64,000 nucleotides of DNA. It comes from Voacanga thouarsii. Lineage: Eukaryota > Streptophyta > Magnoliopsida > Gentianales > Apocynaceae. The notes under the pieces were generated by a model. It made no database searches. It was not told the DNA's origin and was given only the letters and a program-made list of their open reading frames with translations. The number at the start of each line of letters is the position of its first letter. Within the stretch, counting starts at the first letter, position 1. The stretch is from the NCBI GenBank assembly GCA_026120185.1, contig JANUWF010003367.1:1524001-1588000 (forward strand), read 5' to 3'. A program made the translations under genes and the position numbers. This document shows, piece by piece, positions 36,988 through 49,618 of the stretch.

Positions 36988-39766
36988 ATGAATAAGAAGA
37001 TGGACCGATCATGGATTGACTTACAAGATCGTTTAGGTAATGAATATAATAAGAGTTTGGATGTCTTTGTAGAATTTGCGTTAAGAGACAAACCTGATGG
37101 ATCTAAAATTTATTATCCTTGTATGAAGACCCAGAATAGGTATCTTTATAGTACAATAGATGTCAAACAGCATTGCCAAATGTGGGGTTTCATGCGTTGG
37201 TACAAAAAGTGGAGTGTTCATAGGGAAATATACTTATCTTCTCGCAATACGCCTAGCAATATCCCTTCGACTGAAAACGAACTAGGGGATGATATGGTTG
37301 GGATGCTTCAAGATATTGGTGGCATTAGTGACTTTGATAATATAACTGAAGAGTCTGAAGATTTGAGAGAGATACATGAATTGTTAGAAGAGGCTAATAT
37401 AGAATTGTATCCAGGTCATACTAAGTTTTCTTCACTTTCATTCATTATGAGATTATTACATTTAAAATTCTTGAATGGGTAGTCGAACAAGTCTGTTAAT
37501 ATGCTACTTGAGCTTCTAACGGATGCTTTAAGAGAGATGGGCATGAAAATTGCCAAGAATTACTGTGAGGCTATAAGAAAACGAATGTGTTAGGAATGGA
37601 ATGCAAAGTCTAGGATACTTGTCCAAATAATTGCATAATATACAGAGGAGAAAATGAGGCCGCACAATTTTGTAAGGAATGTAATGCTCCGAGGTACAAG
37701 AAAGAGGGTAGTACAATTGCATGCAAGAGTGTTAGGTATTTTCTGTTGACTCCAAGGTTGAAGCTATTGTTCATGTCTCACAAAACTGCATCCCTTATGA
37801 GGTGACATCAAGAATGTTGTGTGAAAGATGGAGTCTATAGACACCCAGCTGATTTTAAGACTTGGAGAAAGTTTGATGAGTCACATTTGGAATTTGTAAG
37901 TAACTGCTGAAATATTAGACTTGGATTGGCTTTAGATGGATTTAATCCGTTTTCAAATATACACATACCACATAGAACTTGGCATGTTGTTTTAATAGCA
38001 TATAATTTGCTATACTGGCTATGTATAAAGCAACCTTATTTTATTCTGTCAACTCTTATCGATGGTAAATTAGAACTGGATACAGTTTGCCACGAGTTGG
38101 ATACAGTCTGGAATTGGATACAGTTTGCTACCAACCCCTTATACAATGAACCGGTCAGAAGTTGAAGTTTTTTTGATAGTATTGAAGGAATTGAGAGTTT
38201 TCGATGGTTATTATTCTAATATTTCTCGACAAGTAAACAAGAAGAGAAAGACTTTGGGAGGTTTGAAGAGTTATGATTCCCACATTTTACTCCAACAATT
38301 AATCTCGTTAGCAGCCCACACAATTTTGCCCAAGAATGTAGTGCAACTTTTGATTAAGATTACTTAATGTTTTAGGCAGCTGTATTCTAAAGTTAACAAA
38401 GAGAGGCATCTTGAGTATCTTCAAGACCGTTTTGTAGTTACACTCTGTCTTCTTGAAAAGACATTCATTCCTAGTTTTTATAATATAATGGAACATTTAC
38501 CGATACATTTGGCCGATGATGTATTGTTAGCTGGTCCAATTCAATGTTGATGGATGTTTCTGGTTGAAAAATACTTGAAACTCTCAAATATTACGTGCGC
38601 AATCATGCTAGACCTGAAGGTTCGATAGCCATTGGATATTTAATAGAAGAATGTATGACATTCGTGTCGAGATATTTAGATCATGTTGAGAGCAAAGTGA
38701 ATAGGCCACCAAAATATGTTGATGATGACAACCCGAGGGGTAAACTAGTTGGAAAATGGATTGATGTAATATTTGATCGTTTAACATTGATGCAAGTATA
38801 TCGGTGGGTTTTAGCCAACTCTGACATTCTTAAACCTTATAGAGAATCGGTTTTTCTTTGAATCATTATCTTTCATTTTTTATGCTTCTTTTATTATAAC
38901 TTCTAAATTTTCACGTGTGGTCCATATGCAGTCTTCACATATCTGTCATAAATAGAGAGCATCCAAGATCTCGGTTATATGACAGACAACGTATTCATTC
39001 TCAAACATCTCACACTTAGCTCAGTTATATAAGCAAAACACAGACAATATAGCAAGTTTTCCTCTAGAACATTTAGTCTTTATAACACTTATATTTATTA
39101 TAGGTTGATGAGAATGAAGAATGCCTTGATATTCCTACTGAAGTTAAAAAGCTTACAAATGGTCTTTTCAATCAAGGGTTGCGCTACAATGCATGCAACG
39201 TGAATGGCTTCCGATTTCGTACAATAGCATACGAGGCTAACAAGTTAACTCAAAATTCTGGTGTCATGCATAAAGTTGATACTACGAGTTATTCTAATCC
39301 AAAATATATGAATCCCGTAGCAGTTGGTATCAATTACTATGGAGTGTTTACTGATATTATAAGGATCCGATATAGTAGTGAACTAAAATTTCTATTATTC
39401 AAATGTGATTGGGTTGATGTATATCGAGGTGTTAAAGTTGACGATTTAAAGTTTACTTTGGTGAATTTGGACCGTTTATTGTACAAGAAAAATAGAGAGA
39501 TAGATATGCTATTCATACTAGCAAACCCAGTAGAACAAGTTTGGTTTTCTCGCTGTTCTAAAGAAAAAGATTGGTATGTGGTAATGCCAATGATGAGAAG
39601 AGATAATTATGATGTGTACTCAAGAGACCAAACTCTAGAAACGTTTCCCGCTCAGCAGTTAAATTCTCGTCCTGTTTCACGCGAAGTAGATGTTGTATGG
39701 GTTAGAGATGGGATTTTTGGGGAGGAAATAGATTTAGATGGAAAAAAAATACAACCTGCAATTTAA
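36988..39766 (+). pseudogene. CACTA TNP2-type transposase, degraded (element B)
   Basis: Domains appear in the usual order but in shifting frames. The transposase-associated N-terminal domain begins MDRSWIDLQDRLGNEYNKS at 37000. A linker reads ELYPGHTKFSSLSFIMRLLHLKFLNG, then CPNNCIIYRGENEAAQFCKE-type sequence. The Transposase_21 core remnant is RLGLALDGFNPFSNIHIPHR followed by CIKQPYFILS, and most of the core after this is deleted. A DUF4218-like part spans about 38250-38850 (LKSYDSHILLQQLISLAA, NHARPEGSIAIGYLIEECMT). A DUF4216-like part spans about 39110-39640 (VNGFRFRTIAYE, NSGVMHK, FKCDWVDVYRGVKVD). Stops occur near 37480, 37590, 37805 and 38365. Once the cut-and-paste enzyme of the element, it is now inactive. 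Confidence 0.88.
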
Positions 39767-41499
39767 ATGTACTTAAATCACTTAATCATTTACTAAATGT
39801 GCTTCAGTTGTTAAAATATTTTACTTAATATTAAATCTTTTTATTTTGCAGATGGTAAACAAGTGTTCTCGACGTGGATCGATGCAAGATGCCATAGCTA
39901 CCTCAAGATCAGGCGCTAGTTCCTCACGTTGTACAGAGACACCAGCACCAGCACACGAGGTTGGACAGAGATCACATACAAGTGTCCGCACAGGCTCCAG
40001 GGATCAGGAGTCTAATCAAGAAACAACTATACCTACTTCTGATGTAGGTCCCAGTTGCACGAGACCTTCTTCCACAAACTCTAGTGCCTCAGGTGTGCTA
40101 AGCTAATATGAAGTAAATATTACGAGAAATTGATCTATGTGGCTGTTGAAATCGCATTAAACTTTTTTTCTTTATTCACTGTATTTCTATTAATAAGTCT
40201 GTTGATATTTTGTAGGTTCCAATTTGAGGAGTTCTCGAGGGGTGGAAAGTTATCTTCCAGATAGGGTGAGTCAGGGTTTCAAAAAGCACGATGTTGGTGT
40301 TAACCAACACAGAGAGCTTGTAGGGTTAGATGCATCTCGCTATAGTTCAATGGTGAGCTGTTTTACACGCATGAGCAGTAGGTTCCCTTTGAATTACAGG
40401 GATTGGCATTTCATACCTTGCAGACTTAAAGACGGAGTTTGACAAGAAATACAGGTAACTAATTTTATTCTAACATATGCAAGAGTGTTTTATTCAAAAT
40501 TTAACATTTTGTTTAATTAATTATTTGTTAAAATTCGTACAAGGACAATACCACGATGCCACCAGAAGGACGTAGTGTCACAATGAAGATGCTATGTGCA
40601 ACGTGGAAGGATTTTAAATTGAAGTTAAAACAAAAATACTACGTTCCTTTCCAACATAGTACGAAACCTGTTGTTTGTGAAGATAAACGAGTTGACGAAA
40701 ATTAATGGAGGATGTTAGTTAATTACTGGCGTTTGGAGAATACACAAGTCGTACCATAGAAGTTGACTAATTTTATGTCTCACAACTTGTTTAATTTTTT
40801 TAATCATAAAATTGTTTTATATGTTAACTATTTTAAATAATCACATATGGAGGCCGAGTAGAATAGACAAAATCGATCGCATTTGGCATATTCACCGGTC
40901 ACATGAAGAATGCCACATTCTATTATACAAGATTATACATTATTCATTTGAAATTTTTCTAATTTGCTTGAAATTTCTCAGACATCTTTACAGATGGCCT
41001 CGCAAGGCCAATTGACATCACAATATGATATGTTCCTTGCGACACGAAGGTGGCACGGTTGGTAAGCTGATGGTTTGACTACAGAGATGGTTGTAACACT
41101 ACAAAAAAAGGGACAAATACGACGGAGACAAAAACGACGGTCAAAAAACCGTTGTAATAGGTCACTTTATACGACGGTTCTGAAACCATCACAATAGATA
41201 AACCTAATACAGTGGTCTAATGCTAACCATCATATTTGGTGATCAAATACGATAGTTTATACAATTTGTCGTAATAGATAGATCAAATACGACAGTTTAT
41301 TATAATCGTCGCAATAGAGTAGGCCAAATACGACAAATTATTTTAACCGTCGCAATAGAATAAGTCAAATATGACAGTTTATTGTAATCATCATAATAGA
41401 TAGACCAAATATGACGGTTTATTATAACTATCGTAATAGAGTAGACTAAATACGATAATTTAATGTAACCGTCGTTTTTAGTCTAATTATAACAAAGCT

Positions 41500-43398
41500 T
41501 CTCAAAATTATTTTAAATTTTATCTGATTATTTTCAAATTTAGTCACAATACTATTGGTAATGATTACAATAAATTTAACGGCTGGATCATTAATTTGAT
41601 ATCTTTATATTTGTAAATACTAAGATATCTTTCTATTTTATAGATATTACTGTACAAAGTGATAAAATAAAACAAACGACCTTCAAATTTGGTCACTAAA
41701 CTTGTTTTAACTTTATAAATACATGTAATGGTTAGATCATTGATTTTTCAAATACATTTTTGTTTACATCTTAAGTTTTCATATATTGATATTAAAAAGT
41801 TTGAATTTTATTTTAATTATTATTAGTTATTCTAATATATATATATACATATGTGTGTGTGTGTGTATATTGTTTATATACAGTATTATAAATTCTTAGT
41901 AGTTAGTGAGTATTAAATTAATATATTATATAATATAAATAATTTTTTAATTACAAACATGCATATGTGTGTACATATATACCTAGGTAGAGTATCCTAT
42001 CTCTTGATTATTATATTTAATTATATATATAGACATTCTATTTATATATTTTGTTACTATTTATGTTAAATTTAAATAATTATTACATAATAAATAAAGT
42101 AAAACTTATAATTTTCTTTCGTTAATAAATATATCATTAATATTTTGTTACCATACAAATACGTTGTTGAAGAGATATTATGCATAAAAAAATTATGGTA
42201 AAATTATGATTTATTAAAAAATTAAGTAATAAAGTAATAATATTTTTGCATCCATTCTCAATATGTGACACTAATTTTGAAAGTAAAAAATCCATCACAA
42301 AGATTTTCAAAAAATTATGTGACATTTTTAGCACATTTTTTATTTTATTTTCTCTTTCTATTTCTCCTCAACTTGCTCCTTTCTATCTAGTATGAGTTAC
42401 TAGAAATTGATCGACAAAATATTTGAGAACTAAAATAATATATCAAAAATAATTTGAGGAAAAAACTATAATTACCCTATTGAACTAAATAAATTTATAC
42501 AAAATCCAAAATTTATGATATGTTATTTTAAGATATATTTGGATTGTAATTATATAGATTATTATAACGTTCTTTAATTTTTAAGGTAATTGACAAAACC
42601 AAGACGCAATCTGTTGACAAATGTAATTATATTTGGATTGTAATTATATTGAGTATTCTTTTCTTCTTAAAATATTTGTGGTCTTTAATTATTTTTATTT
42701 TAAATTATCTATTATCTTGAGAAATCAAATATATGTTCATTGTTTTTTAATTGACTTTTATCATTCATTATTTTATTAAATTATAACATTCTTAATTTTT
42801 AAAGTAATTTTATAATTTCTAATTAAAGTAATTTAATCTTTTTCTTTAAAAATTTCGTACAATAGCTTGTTGTTTAAAAATATTCCTTCAATTTACGTCA
42901 CTTACATTATTTATTTTCATATGTTTATAATTTTCTAATAGTGATTGAAAAAAGTTATAAAGAAAATAGTAGAACTATTTTGCTTTTTCTTTGACCGTAT
43001 CCTAATTCATTTAGTCTTCATCCACTTTCAACTTTGCATAGCATTTGATTCATTTGTCTTCTTCAATTTGTCTAATGGCATTTGTTTCCCACCGATTTTC
43101 TTTTTCCTTTGTTGCTTTTGTTTGTTAGCTTAGTCTTGGCCCATCGATTTTTTGCTTTTACCTTTTCCTTCCCAGACAAATCTCTCACCTCTTTCCTCTC
43201 TTCTCTTTTTCCATCTTCAACAATTTATATAATTGTTGATGGCATTATGACTACCTAGCTTTCTTGAGGTCTTCCCATTTTGGTTAAAGCTTTTCCTTTC
43301 TATATTTCTTTTTTCTTTTTTCTTTTTTCCTTCTTTGTATGTGATTAGAACACATGTATATGAAGACATGGACGGGCAACCCTAAAATGATAAGCGCG

Positions 43399-43471
<73 letters not shown>

Positions 43472-45450
43472 ATTGTTTATATTGTTTATATATTGATATA
43501 TGAAATGTTAAGTTAGAAGATAATATTATAATTTTTTTAAAAAAATTTAGTAGGAAAGAGTTAAATTTAATTTAGTAGTAAATATTATTAAAAATTTATA
43601 CAAAATATGGGTAAAGAGTTAAAGTCACGATTATTTTTAAGTAATTGTATAATTTAATCAAAAAAAAAATTAGACATTTTCATTTGTGATTGAATTGTTT
43701 TTTATACTTTTTTTTTTTACTTTTACTTTGTGGAAAAAAAACATGTCAAACAGAAAATATGAATGTAATTATGAAAAATTAAAACAGAGAAGGTCCAAAA
43801 GTTAATTGAATTTTAATTTGGTGTCTAAAAAGTTATAAAATAAATTAAAAATTAGAAAACAAGCCCTTTGAAAAAAATCACTAATTGAAAAAAAAAAAAG
43901 CTTTTGCTTTTTGCTGTTTGCTTGTCTTTCGTTTTCCAACTTTGCAATGTATAAATGAAAAAGAAGTAGCTGCCTCTATTTGCATTTGACATTTGAACTC
44001 CATCTTCTTCTCCACCGACATTGCATCCAAATGGTAGGCTCTGCTTTGACTTATTCTCCATCTTCTCTTCCAAATTCCATATCTGTTTTCACGTTCTGCG
44101 GATAATATTTGTAGATGAAGAGGTCTTGCGAATGACTCACCGGAAACCCAATCCAGGGCCGATGCTTGCCAAATGTCAATTTTTTTTTTTTTTTGAGTAT
44201 TCTTTTTCGCAACTTAGAGCTTTCTTGTCGTTGGATTTTTTTTTGCTTGATTTGGTTTTTGCAGGGATTTTATTATTGTAGTTTAGACATCGCCTTTTAG
44301 CTGGAGCTTTTTTTGGTTTGTATTTGTATTGTCGTAGGATGGAATTGTCAATTCTTTAGTCAATTGCAAATTTGAAACTCTAAATTTGTTTCTTGCAATG
44401 CAAAAAAAAAAAAAAAAAAAAAATCTACGGGGGTAAAAGTTCAATTGGAATGGACTTAGGAGTTAAACTCTGTGGCTTGAAATGAACACGACGTCCTTGA
44501 CTATCTAATGTTTATTCTTTCTTTTTTTTTTTTTGAAAACTTCTAGAAAAAAACGTTGAATATTGTTTTTTTATTCGTAAATCAAAATTACTTAAGCATT
44601 GAATATGAAAAAAAAAATCTGAATTTCTTTCCTTTTATTGTATTTTCTATCATATGCACACAAAGCCTTCAATGTTCAGGAAATATAGAGAATAAAAATA
44701 AAACCTTTTAAATCATTCAGCGCCTTTCATTTGTTTCGACATCAAAATAGTCAAAATGGTATAAAAAGCTTGCTTGATCAATTCTATTATACCAATACTT
44801 ATTCTCTCCTTGTATAGTGAATCAAGATACCCTGTATGTATAAATAACAGGGCTGAATTTCGAGACTTCTCTGATGTTTTGTTCTCCAATTTTGGTGATT
44901 GAGTAAAACATTGGATAATGATAAATGAGCCATGGACTTTTAGCATTCTTGGTCATGGAACTAGCACATTTGTTGTGAACAAAATGATATATGGATATAC
45001 TTCTTGTTTGAATATGAGTTGCACGAGCTTGGAGGAATAATTTGCTAAAGTAAGATACCACTGACATTATCCTATTTAATTTTTCTTAACCTTTTAATTT
45101 TTTTCTTCAATCTTTTTGAGAGAATTGAAATCCTATTTGCTGTAATATTTCTATGAATATTTCTTGAGCATATTTGTTTTGGAAATTCTTGTGTTGTTGA
45201 ATTGTTGAATGTTGATTTGTGGAGTTGTTGGGGTGTTGAAAAGTTGATATGGAGATTTGGTGTTGGCATTGTGATTATTAGTGAAAAGGAACTGTAGTGT
45301 TATTGTGGAACTGTAGTGTTGATGTTGATTTGTGGAACTGTAGTATTATTGTGGAAGTTGATGTTGATTTGTGGAACTGTAGTGTTATTGAAATATGGTG
45401 AAAGGGAACTATAGTGTTGGCATTGTGATTGTTGGTTGAATTGCATAATT
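41500..45450. other. Left interior of element C
   Basis: 41500-42060 aligns to B (33260-34500, with its insertions removed) and to A reversed. 43393-43463 is a (CA)n(TA)n microsatellite. 43895-43945 matches A at 25675-25725, reversed. 43960-44350 is richer in GC (ACTCACCGGAAACCCAATCC) and differs from A, so it may be another captured fragment; no protein recognised. 45195-45425 contains repeated GGAACTGTAGTGTTATTGTG-type units. No gene is supported. Confidence 0.4.
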
Positions 45451-45632
45451 GCACATTTTGAGGTGGCCTAGTGCCTGAAAAATATTCAATTGAAAAATAT
45501 TCAATTTATAAGGGAAACTCTGTCAAAATTTTTTCTAGATACACACTACATGATATAAGAACAACCATATTCAACCAACTCTGTCAAAATATTATTCAAG
45601 TTTGAAACATGTTTGCCTTGAGTTTTCTCTTC

Positions 45633-46541
45633 TTATATAGACCCCACGAGTTTTTTCTTCTTATAGTTGGTCTTAAAACATGTTTGTCTCAATCTCTTTG
45701 TTTTGTCTTCCAACTTCGTATCAGGGATTTTTTCCATCAACCTCTTCTCACGTTCCAATATTTCAATGGCCTCTCTCAACTTCTTCTCAGCCATATGTAC
45801 TCCTTCTTCTTCATTTCGCAAACCCTGCAAATCCAAATGGAAGCTCTCAAATTATTAGTTCCTTGTTAACTTTGGGGCCATATAATTATTAGTTCTTCAT
45901 GCACAAGTGTATGTGTGAGAGAACCTGAACATTCTTGATTAAGGTTTCCAAACTCATCAACTTCTTGTAAGGCCATCGATGAATTCCCAACTCCTTACAT
46001 CTTTTCTTGAGACTAGTTCGGCAAACATTTAGTTCTTTGGTCGTCCGAGTAAGTGTCATGTAAAACTATTTCGAAATGGTTGCCCTTGATAGTGTCTTGG
46101 AGTTACTGCCTTTCTCCTTTCGTTGCCTCCTGATTACCTTCTTCTCCACAGGAATTTCGCCTAAAGTAATACCTTCAAGAGGCATTTCCTCCACAGGAAC
46201 CATGTTTTGGCTTTGTTCAAAATCCATTAGGGAGTAGAAAGGATCATGCACAAGCAGATCCTCCATCAGAGGAATAGCATAAAAAACAGTCTCTTGAATA
46301 GGTAGATCAAATTGGAAATCCAAAGCAGCATATTCATAACTTTCACTGATTCATAACATAACAAACCAAATCAGATGAAGAAGACAGGTGAAAAGCTAAA
46401 AAAAAAAAAAAAAGCCCTAAAAATATCTCACCTGAAATCAAGAGAAAGTGATTAGCTTGGAAAGGAAAACATATCAAAACCTTCTTCTTTAGAAGCTAAT
46501 TCAAAATTTGACCACATCTCAAACGAATTATAACTATCCAT
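45633..46541 (-). pseudogene. RKD-like: RKD-type RWP-RK transcription factor pseudogene (copy in element C)
   Basis: Exon 1 starts MDSYNSFEMWSNFELASKEE at 46541. Exon 2, after an intron of about 80 bp, reads DFQFDLPIQETVFYAIPLME and later VEEMPLEGITLGEIPVEKK, then enters the RWP-RK domain: KELNVCRTSLKKRCKELGIH followed by RWPYKKLMSLETLIKNVQ. Exon 3 (about 45825-45633) encodes the coiled-coil tail MAEKKLREAIEILEREKRLM. Two nonsense codons break it: TAA at 46452-46454 in exon 1 and TAG near 46068, where copy A has a tyrosine codon in ISKYFYM. Apart from these the gene model is complete, so it is younger or less decayed than copy A. It lies antisense to the element. Confidence 0.88.
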
Positions 46542-46599
46542 CTTTGAGAAAGATAATCAAATAAGAAATCTCGATCCCTTTGTGGTTTCCACTAATGAC

Positions 46600-46920
46600 T
46601 GATGACTAAGGGATATATATATATCTGTGCGGGAAGAGGGGAGGGAGGACTGAGGAGAGAAAAAGACAAGGAGGAAGAGGAAGAGGTAGATGACAAATGG
46701 AGGGAGGAATGACTAAGGAGAAAAAGAGATAAGGAGGAAGGGGAAAAGGTAGATGAAATCTTATGTGCGGGAATAGGGGAGGGAGGACTGAGGAGAGAAA
46801 GAGACAATGAGGAAGGGTAAACGGTAGATGAAAAGTTATGTGTGAGAATAGGGGAGGGATGACTGAGGAGAGAAAGAGACAAGGAGAAAGAGGAAAAGAC
46901 GTTTGGTTTGTTCAGTGGTG
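46600..46920. repeat. Minisatellite upstream of the RKD copy in C
   Basis: Three to four degenerate units of about 75-80 bp built on GGGGAGGGAGGACTGAGGAG and AGACAAGGAGGAAG with GGTAGATGA. This is the reverse complement of the array before the RKD copy in A. Confidence 0.75.
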
Positions 46921-49618
46921 AGCACTGCCTTATCTTTGCTCATTTTACATAACATATTTTAATTGCACTACCTTGTCTTTTTCCCTTGTTTTATAATTTT
47001 TTCATTAAAAATTACAAGAAGTTGATGTCTTCTCAACTTTTCCTCTCTTCACTTGTCTAGTCTACAAGAAAATATATCCATTTCTCTGTGGCTTTTTCTA
47101 ATTAATTCAGGCTTGGTTCTTGATTCTGATCATATATTTAATTGACTGGTTGTTGAGTTCACTTGCATACTCCAAAAATTGAAGTTCCATGGTAACAAAA
47201 CTATTGCTTAAGTGGATGGTGAAAAGGCAAAGTATCCTGCAATAGAGTGCAGCTTGGTTGTGTTTTGAACATATTGGTTCTGCCCTCTTACAATATTTTA
47301 TGATTGAAGGAATTGGAACGAAGAGAAAGGAGAAGAATTTTATTTGTCTTCTATTTAATTTTTTCATAGTTTAGAAATTTTCTGTCGATATATATATCTA
47401 TATTTTAATATTCTAAGTTTACACTTGTACTTTTTCATACTTCATTTTAATCTCCGATTTGTGTATTGTGTAGGTAAGAAGATGTTTTAAAGTCCAACCC
47501 ACTGAGGAGAGGAAGAGATAAGGAGGAAGGGGAAAAGATGATATCGGGAAGAGACAAGAAGGAAGGGGAAAAGATGATACTGGGGAGGACTGACGTACTC
47601 AATTTTATTTTTTGTTTTACATGTACTACTGTTTTTAATAAATTCGTTAGTATTTCCTACTTGTTATATATGTAGTATTAATTCTCTTGTGGATTTTAAG
47701 GATTATTTATGATTTCAATATTTAAGAAATTGATTTTGATTTGTTTGGCATTAAGCAAATTGTGTTTTATTGTGATTAGTATTGAATGGGTTAAACGGAT
47801 TGTATTTGGCTTGAAATTGCAGGTGAACAGTCCTAAATCCCAAGCAATTATTTTTTTTAAAAAAATAATAAACTGTCGTATTTGCTTATCAGATGTGATG
47901 GTCATAAAACCGTCGTATTTACTTATCAAATGCGATCGTCACAAAACCGTCATATTTGCTTATCAAAAGCGTGGTCACAAAAGGTCGCATTTGGTTATGG
48001 CTTAACAGAATAAATACGACTATCAAAGCCGTCGTTTTTATTAATGGTCACAATTGCTTCAAGATTTATTATCACGGTTGTAATTACGACGATTGAATAC
48101 CGTCGCAAATACTCAGCAATTGCGACAGTTAGAACCGTCGCAATTAACAAGCATTTGCGACGGTTTAAAATCGTCATATTTACGAAACAATTGCGACAGT
48201 TTTTTCACCAAATACAACGGTTTGCAGATTCTTAGCTAGGGTGAGTAATTGCAACGCTTTTCCCTAACCTTCGTATTTACACCATCGCATTAGCTAAATA
48301 CGATGATTTTTCAACCTTTTTTAATAAAAAACAACGACATTATATACGACAGCAAAAAAATCATCGTTTGACCATCGTTTATACAAAAAACAACAGTATT
48401 TTCTCAAATACAATAATTTTCTGACCGTCGTATTTGCCTAAATTTTTAGTAGTGTAAGTAATATTTAAATGCTAATTTTTCTGAGTTATTAAAATATGAT
48501 AACGACAATACATTAACCTAATATAAATTTGATATAATATTTTTTAATTTCGTAGGACCAATTAGAGACAAAGTGGCAAGCATTGCTTGAGTCTGAGCGC
48601 ACAAAGGAAGCAAATGATCAAATATTTCGACAATTGTTCAGTCCAGAAACAAGAGGTCGTGTTAAGTGTAAGGGAAAGGGTCCCACACCAACCTCAGTCA
48701 GGTCAATCATCAAGTTCTGCAGCAAATGTTGAGGAGGTCGTCAGGATTGAGGTTGAGGCACGTATAAGCTGAGATGCAACGTGAGCAAGAAGCTTACGAG
48801 TCACGTATAGCTGCGCTTTAGACTCCCATAGAAGCATTATCGCGCAAATTGGATGCAGTCGCATTTAATGTAGCGCCTATACCTCCATCTAGTACTTCTA
48901 TGGCATCTCTTGGTGTTGGTTCCACTTCTTAACCTGTTGGATCATGTGATCCTGATTAACCTGTCCGTTGTGATGAGTGATATTTTGATTTCCTACTTGT
49001 TTGTATTTGTACTACTGCTTCTGTTCGATTTCTTGACATTTCCTATTTCTTATACATGTAGTACTACCTTTTTTTTGGGACTTGATAGATTATATTTATG
49101 ATTTGTGTATTGAGGATATTGCTTTTGAGTTGTTTGGTAATGAGGAGATTGTGTTTTATTATATTTGGTGTTAAATGAGTTGATTTTATTGTGTTTGACT
49201 TTAAATTGTACGTGTACAGAATCCCATACAAATAAAAAATATTTTACAAACAAAAAAAGGCATAATGCAACCGTTGTATTTGATGTGGTATCATCAACGA
49301 TTGTAGTATTTGTTACTCGCATAGACAAATACGACGGCTAGACGCCGTTGTTTTTTATTTCACAAATATGACGGTTCAAAACCGTCGTATTTGTTAACTA
49401 AAAACGACGATTTTTCAAACCATGTTCAAAAACTATCATAGCAAGCAAAAATGATCCTTACTCTTAGCCGTCTTATTAGCCTAATACGATGATTTTGTAA
49501 CCATTGCCAAACAAAAACGGCGAGATTAATTGTGACGGCTATATAAAAATTGTTTAGCCATCGTATTAACCAAAGGCTATAATATCAGCTATTGTATTTG
49601 CACCTTATTTTAGTAGTT

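Larger units (their letters stand above)
41097..48454 (+). mobile_element. CACTA element C (7.36 kb, non-autonomous, carries RKD fragment)
   Basis: Left end CACTACAAAAAAAGGGACAA; right end (reverse complement) CACTACTAAAAATTTAGGCA. Both are flanked by TAA (41094-41096, 48455-48457). The right end is nearly identical to element A's left end over about 40 bp, so C is a sister of A in opposite orientation. ACGACGG/CCGTCGT arrays fill 41115-41480 and 47870-48430. No transposase is present. The interior holds a (CA)n(TA)n tract, an unidentified segment, the RKD pseudogene and the minisatellite. Confidence 0.92.
39852..48775 (+). pseudogene. CACTA TNP1-like (Transposase_24) gene, split by element C
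   Basis: Exons at about 39852-40109, 40216-40455 and 40545-41092, then after element C 48556-48775. The serine-rich start is followed by LPDRVSQGFKKHDVGVNQ and the Transposase_24 core MKMLCATWKDFKLKLKQKYY, VDEN (stop) WRMLVNYWRLE. The last exon reads QLETKWQALLESER, then QIFRQLFSPETRGRVKCKGK with PTPTS, the conserved C-terminal motif. TNP1-type proteins bind the subterminal repeats of CACTA elements. Several stops plus the 7.4-kb insertion make it dead. The intron donor GTAAGT is exactly where element C sits. Confidence 0.82.
32860..49618 (+). mobile_element. CACTA element B (old, transposase-bearing, hosts element C)
   Basis: Left end CACTATAAAAAAACCCAAC. The right end near 49618 reads, reverse-complemented, ACTACTAAAATAAGGTGCAA with the terminal C lost. 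Subterminal ACGACGG/CCGTCGT arrays occupy 32880-33130 and 49260-49580; an extra internal array is at 34600-34720. Without element C it is about 9.4 kb. It holds a P450 fragment, degraded TNP2 (36988-39766) and TNP1 (39852-48775), a Helitron-like insert and a Stowaway-like MITE. Flanks are TTC and TTT, so the target duplication is not confirmed. The mutated end and broken genes mark it as old and immobile. Confidence 0.8.

Noticed and set aside
36988..37482. A host gene of 164 residues
   Set aside because: It is the transposase-associated domain of TNP2, followed by other TNP2 parts in shifting frames.
39179..39766. A host gene of unknown function (195 residues)
   Set aside because: It matches the DUF4216-like end of the CACTA transposase.
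21300..48454. One giant 27-kb CACTA element with matching outer ends
   Set aside because: The outer ends do match, but each inner end (27595 and 41097) is also a CACTA terminus, and the flanks AAT/AAT and TAA/TAA pair within A and C, so they are two elements.
21300..48454. A large inverted duplication joining A and C
   Set aside because: Target duplications differ and the sequence between is not mirrored; independent insertions fit better.
32880..49580. Regular ACGACGG/CCGTCGT repeats as a CRISPR-like array
   Set aside because: They are irregular, in both orientations and confined to CACTA ends: subterminal transposase-binding repeats.
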